Part shown: one piece after another, positions 57,605 to 64,000 of the stretch | Position numbering within the stretch: position 1 is the first letter of the stretch | How the letters are laid out: each line of letters opens with the position of its first letter | DNA from: Terebella lapidaria | Taxonomy: Eukaryota; Annelida; Polychaeta; Terebellida; Terebellidae | NCBI GenBank assembly: GCA_949152475.1 | Contig: OX424559.1 | Coordinates: forward strand, 33,275,119-33,339,118 | Length of the DNA stretch: 64,000 nucleotides | Direction: 5' to 3' | Position numbers and translations under genes: made by a program | The notes under the pieces: generated by a model | What the model saw: the letters and a program-made list of their open reading frames with translations, nothing else | What the model was told of the DNA's origin: nothing | The model's database searches: none

Positions 57605-60180
57605 ATGATGATTGTGTCGACCAAGAACTGTCTTGTGCTATGGGACAGATCAATCAGGGAGGAACGCCGACCCCTGAACAAGTTGCGGCTTATTACGACC
57701 CTGCCGACAGTGACACGACCGGCCTTCAAGGATGTGAAGAACATTCTGTGCCAGCCTGTTCACGCGAATGGGTGGCGGAAGCTTTCCAGAGCGTCCTCAG
57801 CGACGAGAATGGACTCTGTGAGGAGACAGCTATCTATTCCGTCCTACGAACTACGGCCCCGACTAAAGGTGATCGGCCTCCACAGCCCGGACGATCAGCC
57901 GGGCTGCCAAACCAACAGTATCAAACCAACAGTATCAACAGTTACGACCCCACAGCCGGCCCAGCCCACACCTCAGCTCCTTGAAGGGGTGTGTACCAAG
58001 TGTCGAGCTCCGACCCCAAAGCCGGCTCTCCATCATGAAGGGGTGTCCGCGCCACTTCCACAACGGCCTCCACGGGAAAATCGTCGTCCTGAAGGGGTGT
58101 TGCCCCCGACCGCCAACGGCACCGGAACAGATAGTATGTCCGAGGTGGAGTGGATCTCCGATGACGGAGGGTTCTACGCGTTCCCATTCGGACCGGAATC
58201 CAAATTGCCACCGTTGCACACACTCTTCAAGCCACCGCCAGACGACCCCGCAGTTCCGGCCGTCATAGACAACTCGCGAGCGGCACACGGATGTTGGAAA
58301 TTGTCGGTACGTGTCGGAGACAAAACAATGAAAGCCGTACTCGATTCCGGGGCACAGATCTCCCTGCTCCGACGGGATCAGCTACGACACGTTCCCGCCG
58401 ACCAACGACAGTTACGACACACTTCGGCCACGATTCGTGACGTCAACGGACAGTCAAGCCCAATCGATGGACTGATCGACCTTCCAATTCAGGTCGGAAC
58501 CAACCATATGATTGTGACATTTTGTGTAGCTGACATCCACGACGGCATGATACTCGGCATGAACTTTTTCCGGCAAGCTCACGCTGTGGTGAACTACGAC
58601 GAAGGAACAATACAGGTACACAAAGAAATCCTGTTTGCGCACAAGGACATTGAAGCCAATGTTGTTAGAATGGCTGTGCGCCGAGCCGTCACCGTCCCCG
58701 CACGTAGCGAGGCGATCGTAGAGCTAATCCCGACCTCCAGAGTTCGAGTTCGGCAGCATCCACGGATGATTCAACCACTGACGGCCTTTCCCGAGGACAC
58801 CGACCTCCTCATGGGAAGAACATTAACGACCTTGGACCGGCAATGTGTAAAGGTGTCTGTAGTCAATACGGCAGATACCGGTATTACACTCACTCGATCC
58901 GACCCTGTCGCCATAGCCAGTCCGATCGAGAGTGTCGTCGGAGCTCTACCAAGACCCGGAGAGGAGCCCGACCTGTCCACGGCCGAAACCATACTCCGTG
59001 GATACTTGTGGACACGTATGTGTTACCTGGATGACGTCATCGCTTACGGCAGAACATTCGATCAGGCACTCGCAAACCTGGAAGCGGTCCTGGATCGGAT
59101 TAGATCGGCAGGCCTGAAGCTTCAACCCAAGAAGTGCGAACTGTTCCAGAGGGAAATTCTGTACTTGGGGTTTATAGTGAGCGGCCAAGGAATTCGTGTC
59201 GACCCCAACAAGGTTAAAGCCATCAGAGAATGGCCGACCCCGTGCGAGATCTCCGATGTCAGATCTTTTCTTGGTTTCGCCAATTACCACAGGCGATTCA
59301 TCAAGGACTATGCTGAGATCGCCGAACCTCTCGTAGCACTCACCCGAGGTGAATGTCATTTCACTTGGGGACCGGCTCAGCGACGCGCTTTTCGGCGGCT
59401 CCGCGACGCTCTCATCCAGGCGCCTAAGCTCGCGCATCCGACCCAGAGTCCGGATGATTACTTCATCCTCGACACAGACGCTAGCGGCTATGCTGTGGGA
59501 GGCGCGCTGTCACAGAGGGTCAACGGGAAAGAAATCCCCATTGGGTTTGCCAGCAAAACCCTATCCCGGACCCAACGGAACTATTGTACCACGTACCGAG
59601 AACTGCTGGCAGTCGTAGAAATGGTTCAACATTATCGGCATTATCTTTGGGGTAGGAAGTTCCTCCTCCGGACCGACCACAGCTCCTTGAGGTGGCTCAA
59701 GAACTACAGCGACGCGGACGGCATGCTCGCCAGGTGGCTCGCTAAGTTGCAGCAATACGACTTCAAGATAGAGCATCGGCCCGGCAAACTTCACGGCAAC
59801 GCAGACGGCTTGTCACGGTGTCACAGTTTCAAACACCAAGACTGTCCCGGACGACTCGTCACACCTCCAACCGACCCAGAGACAAGTTCCGGAGAACTTC
59901 CAGTTCGTCGGATCACTGTTGTTTCGGCTAAGACAAGGGCAGACCTCCTGGACAGTGATTCCATAACATCACCGGTCTTGCCCCAACTAGTTTCGGCACG
60001 CCAAGTTGTTCGAGTCCGTGCTTTGGACGCCACACTTGATGGGCAAAAGTGGCTTTCGGACTATTCGACTCAGGACATTGTCGCGGCACAGCAAGCCGAC
60101 CCGAGCGTCGGAAAAGTGCGACAGTGGATGTTGATCGGCACTAAACCGGACTCTAAGGAGGTAGCGCGCCATGGGGAGGA
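57605..60180 (+). pseudogene. gypsy pol: protease, reverse transcriptase, RNase H
   Basis: Aspartic protease at about 58300-58600, with KAVLDSGAQISLLRRDQL (DSGA active site) and the later GMILGMNFF. The RT is present as its C-terminal part, with the catalytic CYLDDVIAYGRTFDQAL block at about 59020, KLQPKKCELFQREILYLGF and the connection SDVRSFLGFANYHRRFIKDY. RNase H starts FILDTDASGYAVGGALSQ (about 59463), with TTYRELLAVVEMVQHYRHY and RTDHSSLRWLKNY, and ends GNADGLSRC (about 59820). The protein order is that of Ty3/gypsy. Downstream, AQQADPSVGKVRQWM leads toward integrase. Confidence 0.85.
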
Positions 60181-60239
60181 GGTAAAAACACTTGTTTCCA
60201 GATGGAGCCTCCTGGCGCTACAAGATGGGTACTAGTTCG

Positions 60240-61730
60240 ACACGTAAAACCCGACCCCGCTGGACGGCCTGTGGTGCAAACCGTGCTCCCCGTAGCACTC
60301 AGAACGCAGGTTTTGCACCAACTTCACGACCTGAAGATTGTCGGACATCTCGGCATTCAGCGAACCATCGAGAGAGTCAGGCGCCGATTCTACTGGCCCG
60401 GCCTGGCATTGGATGTCGCCCGCTGGTGTGCCCGCTGCTCGCAATGTGTCTACCGCAAAGGAAAACCGGCCCCAAAACGATCGCCTCTGATACAGTTGCT
60501 GACAGGAGCGCCTTTCGACCGGATCGCGATGGACATTCTCGACACCCACAAAGTCACGGGAAGAGGCCATCGGTATATCCTTGTTGTGTCGGACTATTTC
60601 ACGAAATATACGGACGCCTTCCCGCTGCGGCGACATACCGCCAAAAATGTTGCCGACATCCTGGTAAACAGATGGATAGTTTATCATGGCGTCCCCAAGG
60701 CAATCCATAGCGACCAGGGCACCGAGTTCGAGTCGGCTCTATTTCGGCATGTCGTGCGTCTTCTGGGCGCTAAGAAGATCCGCACGGCCCCATATCGACC
60801 TCAGAGCGACGGCCAGGTTGAGCGATTCAACAGGACATTGCTCAACATGCTGAGTGCATTCGTCAGCGATCGTGCGAACGACTGGGACGTGCACCTGCCA
60901 TATGTGTTAATGGCCTATCGAACCTCAGTACACTCGTCCACGGGATGCACCCCGCATCTGATGGTGTATGGACACGAGTGTAACTTGCCAGTCGACCTCA
61001 TGTTCCCGACTTACGACCCCGAACCTCTACCTCCGTGTGGTCCGGAGTATGTGGAGTATTTACGGCAAGCGATCAGGACGGCCCACGGTTTCGCTCAGGA
61101 CCATCTTGAGAAAGCGGCAATTCGGCAAAAGATGGGTTATGACGCCCACGCGAAACCACGACCCCAGTTTCAACCAGGAGAACTGGTCCGATATTATTAT
61201 CTGCCCCTCACGCAGAATAATAAGTTCGCTCGGCCTTGGACTGGTCCCTGGAGGATCGTCGACCGTGTGACCCTCGGAACACTCGTGTTGTTCATCTGGA
61301 CGTACTCAAGCCGTACGAAGGTGACAACCAAGCGGCTCACATCTATTCCGACCCTGTACGACCTTCGACGTCGTCAAGTAAATCCGGCTCAGAGCAATCG
61401 GCCGACCCCCTGGGGCTCCTCAAGGAGTTCTACTACCCCTGGGAGGTCACAGTGCAAGATCGGCATACAGATACAGACCAAACAGCTGAGTCTGACTCGT
61501 CGGCGGCCCAAGATCGTAAATCGCGATCTCCAACTTCATCCGGCTCAAGTCATCATCGGCAACGGAAAAGATCACGCAGATCAAGTTCCGACACACCAAA
61601 ACCGGCACGCAAGACACGCAGGCAAAAGCCTGTGATATCATCCGACCCCGAGACAAGCGAGGCTACGCCCCCGCCTGCACGACCGAGTCGACCCAAACGC
61701 AACGCACGCAGACCGGCCCGCTACAGATAA
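60240..61730 (+). pseudogene. gypsy pol: integrase and C-terminal tail
   Basis: HHCC zinc-binding region HDLKIVGHLGIQRTIERVRR then RWCARCSQC (about 60320-60450). The catalytic core has IAMDILD (first Asp), IHSDQGTEFES (second Asp, about 60705) and PQSDGQVERFNRTLL (Glu, about 60815). TSVHSSTGCTPHLMVYGHEC follows, then the GPWRIVDRV-type C-terminal fold and an acidic/basic tail ending PSRPKRNARRPARYR, a usual gypsy Pol terminus. All three catalytic acids are seen. This is the best preserved part of the element. Confidence 0.85.
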
Positions 61731-63105
61731 CCCCGGCCTTGTTATCTGATTGATATCATTGATGATGAATTATGCATGTCTAATGGACTATGATATCATG
61801 TCTTTCCCATAATAATATAATATATTACAATAACAATATATGCATTTAATATGTACAAGATGTCAGTGAGGCGAATTCGATATATATACACTTGATATGA
61901 TTTCATAATTACGATGCTGGTGAAAAATTGATTGCATTATGACATGTGTTTCGACCCCGTATAATATATGCCATTGTTCCGCGTGTGTTACGCACTAACT
62001 AAAATTATCATGTCAGATTCTATCCATGTGTCAGCCGAAGAGGATAATAACCAGTCACACCGTGAGTAAGGTCATTTAGTTGTCGAAGAGGTGGTAGTGT
62101 GATTCGTTCCGGAGTATGCGTCGAAAGAGCCTCTACTCACTCCATGTAACATTCGGAGGAACGGCCCAGTTGTACGGGAACCAGTCACGGAAAAGCTATC
62201 ATACCAAGATGCGGCCTGTCATCAAATTCATCATGTAAATACTCAAAGCGCCACGGTGTGACCGACCCAGCTCATTGCAATTTCGACCCCGACAATATTT
62301 GCGGCCCCGTTGTCTTGTGAACTGGCTGAAAATGAATGGAACGAAGTCCGCCCCTGTGAGTGATTGACATTAATGTCTCAGCCTTTAATAACTGTGTGTC
62401 GTCTGCTAGACAGCAATTCGGCCGTTAGTTTATTGTGCGCTAACTTATGGAGAAAAGGAACGATCAAAGTAACAGGTCACAAGGAACGCACGAGCGCAGA
62501 TAAACATTTAAGCTGTTTACAGCACCTCCATGAAATCTCCCCTGATAAACAATAGTGAGTCGTCGGGCAAAAAGAGCCCAGTAATTTGAACAGTCGTTAG
62601 CATAAATAGACAATGTATCGGAACGTGTAATCCAGGGGACGGCTGCTGGATATTCGGAAAAATGGACAGTGTGAGGACCCCCCTACTGTCGTAATGGACT
62701 GACCTGGATAGGTCAGAGAGAGATCGACCTGCGTTTCCCTGACAACGGCCCGCCTTGCTGCAGATACGCTTGGAACAATGATATATATAGCGTAAAGACG
62801 TTTTTGTATATCGGCAGAGAGCGCCCCCCGGCCCGATTCGTGGAATTGGGATACAGATTAGCATCTCAGTGTACGGCAGTGGAAATTAACGGCAAGTAGG
62901 TCAATTGCGCCTGAACTTCTGAAGCAGCAGGAGCTCGATCAGATACGGAGAAAAACTTTGTATTGATTCGGAACACTTGTCGGATATTTACGTGGCATTC
63001 AGTGACAGTGAACTGATAAAGTTTGTGAGAAGTTGTCGGATATTTGGGATAAAAATTACAGTCGGCCTAGCTGTTTGAAGTGACATTTGTGTTACGGCTT
63101 CCGCC
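61731..63105 (+). other. long non-coding 3' region of the gypsy element
   Basis: Begins AT-rich (61740-61960), then returns to the TCGGCC/CGACCCCG word style of gag-pol. No LTR, env-like or other recognisable coding block. It probably acts as leader or spacer for the coding region starting at 63106. Confidence 0.4.
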
Positions 63106-63610
63106 ATGGCGGATAAGCCAAGTGATGGAAAAGACAGTGACGGCTCCGCTGATAATCGGCCCCGTTCTATCAAATTTGACGGCACTAAATTGACGGTCGA
63201 GGTTGTTGAACGAGGTGATGAACAAGACAACCCCATCGCGTTGACGGACGACGAAATGTCCGCTATCGGCCCCGAACCTAGTTCGGAACAGACAAGATCG
63301 GCTTGAGGAAGAGACCGACCACCTGCGTCGGCGTTTACAGCGGCTGGAAACCGAAAACGGAGAATTGCGGCAGGAAACTGAGCGACTACGTGCTCGGGTA
63401 GCACAGTTGGAGCAGTCGGCCCCAACTTCGACCCCAACCGTTTCGGCCGCGACGCAGAGCGACTTGGGTCCCACCATTCCGGGCGACCTGCTCGCCACCA
63501 TAGTTTCGATCTTGCCCCGCCTGCCTCCGGACGAACAACAACAGCTTATGCGGCAGGCGTCGCCGGCACCACCACCCCCTCCTGCTGGTAAACGTGGTCA
63601 GAAGGAGTGA
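63106..63610 (+). pseudogene. small coiled-coil coding region, possible accessory gene of the gypsy element
   Basis: An ATG in near-ideal context (GCCATGGCG) opens MADKPSDGKDSDGSADNRPR and an acidic stretch. The second half shows heptad-spaced Leu with many Glu and Arg (LRQETERLRARVAQLEQS), then LATIVSILPRLPPDEQQQLM and a Pro run before KRGQKE and the stop. This suggests a coiled coil followed by a short helical and proline-rich tail. I recognise no family. Base-word use is the same as in the gypsy gag-pol upstream, so I infer it belongs to the element. It is interrupted. Alternative: start of another gypsy-related unit. Confidence 0.4.
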
Positions 63611-64000
63611 GTGATTCCGGCCTGATATGGAATAGGTGGAGAACTGTCGGCCCTGTTTGTGTCGGCCTGTTGGGAGAAAGTGACTCTCGAAAAATCCTGG
63701 TCACGACGGCTCAGTGACATGTCGGCCCCTCATCATGTCGGCCATAAATTGTATATATTGTAAATAGTCATCCTAGTCACGGCATTTTATTCATGTAATT
63801 TAGTTAAGATTAATTCAAACATTTCTTTTTCAGTTTATAGACTTTAAATTAGTTTCCGTTTCACTTTGAAACGTCGAGGAGTTTTGTTCAATACATTCCA
63901 TTCATATCTCATCATTCGTTGTAGTGCATGTATGTGTAAATGTATCATCGTAGTGACTATTGACGGACTGACTGATGACGTTTATTTTGACGGTCAGGAA
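63611..64000 (+). other. 3' untranslated sequence to the window edge
   Basis: Starts in the TCGGCC-rich style and becomes AT-rich after 63740. No LTR recognised before the window ends. Confidence 0.4.

Larger units (their letters stand above)
55203..64000 (+). mobile_element. Ty3/gypsy LTR retrotransposon with long 3' region
   Basis: A gypsy element in plus orientation: probable 5' LTR end at 55552, primer binding site, gag (55613-57537), protease, RT and RNase H (57605-60180), integrase (to 61730), then about 2.2 kb of further sequence in the same base-word style with a small coiled-coil coding region. No 3' LTR was found inside the window; it may lie beyond 64000. The outer limits given are therefore approximate. 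The element is broken, with about four or five interruptions in gag-pol, but integrase is open over its full length, so it looks fairly young. Its base composition (abundant TCGGCC, CCGACC and CGACCCCG words) is unlike the AT-rich surroundings. Confidence 0.85.

Noticed and set aside
55966-58288. several long minus-strand frames under the gypsy element
   Set aside because: They are shadows of the GC-rich gag and pol coding sequence; no family motifs.
1-64000. CRISPR array or bacterial contamination
   Set aside because: No regularly spaced short direct repeats with unique spacers. Repeats present are 99-bp or 364-bp tandem units, and introns and animal-type transposons dominate.

Overview
This is animal nuclear DNA, most likely from a marine invertebrate. 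There are no bacterial-style operons or ribosome binding sites. Coding islands are short, often interrupted by GT-AG introns, and separated by AT-rich non-coding sequence. Almost every recognisable coding block is a transposase, a reverse transcriptase or another mobile-element domain. The mix of hAT, PIF/Harbinger, pogo-like, IS630/Tc1-like, Penelope-like, LINE and Ty3/gypsy elements, with frequent TACATGTA-type words, fits a mollusc or other lophotrochozoan. An amphioxus-like animal cannot be excluded. I see no convincing single-copy housekeeping gene and no true tRNA or rRNA gene.

Layout. 0-1.6 kb: right part of a hAT transposon. 3-5.2, 8.9-9.3, 12.4, 22.5-23.8, 39.5-40 and 42.9 kb: copies of one repeat family with a 364-bp unit, whose conserved end reads GTAAGTATC, a textbook 5' splice site, on one strand. 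5.4, 24.7, 34.7 and 43-43.7 kb: Harbinger transposase relics. 6.6-7.6, 14.7-15.2, 25.9-26.1 and 28.9-32 kb: Penelope-like retroelement copies, the last with an inverted partial copy. 9.3-11.2 kb: an inverted pair of decayed copies of an unrecognised Cys/His protein. 12.7-14.1 kb: gypsy fragment. 17-21.7 kb: duplicated sequence around an SGNH-like relic. 26.2-28.9 kb: a 2.6-kb TTAA-flanked DNA element inserted into a Penelope copy. 32-34.2 and 39.3-42.9 kb: two pogo-like transposons. 35.7-37.3 kb: a LINE 3' half. 37.5-48.4 kb, minus strand: dispersed exons of an IS630-like DDE gene, with a small Tigger-type MITE in one intron. 43.8-46.3 kb: tandem repeats and a cluster of nuclear-receptor half-sites.

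The right quarter is the most unusual part. At 49-51.4 kb (minus) a gypsy integrase tail is followed by a TatD-type metallo-nuclease domain and a hydrophobic segment, then by a purine tract. The TatD domain therefore sits in the slot where an envelope gene would lie. At 53.6-54.7 kb (plus) one long open frame joins an IMPACT/YigZ-type domain, an SGNH hydrolase with its Ser, Asp and His visible, and two CCHC zinc knuckles. At 55.2 kb onward lies a large gypsy element with gag, protease, RT-RNase H and integrase. It is followed by about 2.2 kb of the same unusual base-word style, containing a small coiled-coil coding region, and it runs off or close to the window edge.

The elements interact mainly by nesting and copying. 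The TTAA element sits in a Penelope tail whose inverted sister keeps the unoccupied site. A MITE lies in a transposase intron. A PHD-like tail occurs beside two different transposases. Frame-level statements come from reading the sequence directly. Family names come from motif recognition, without any database search.
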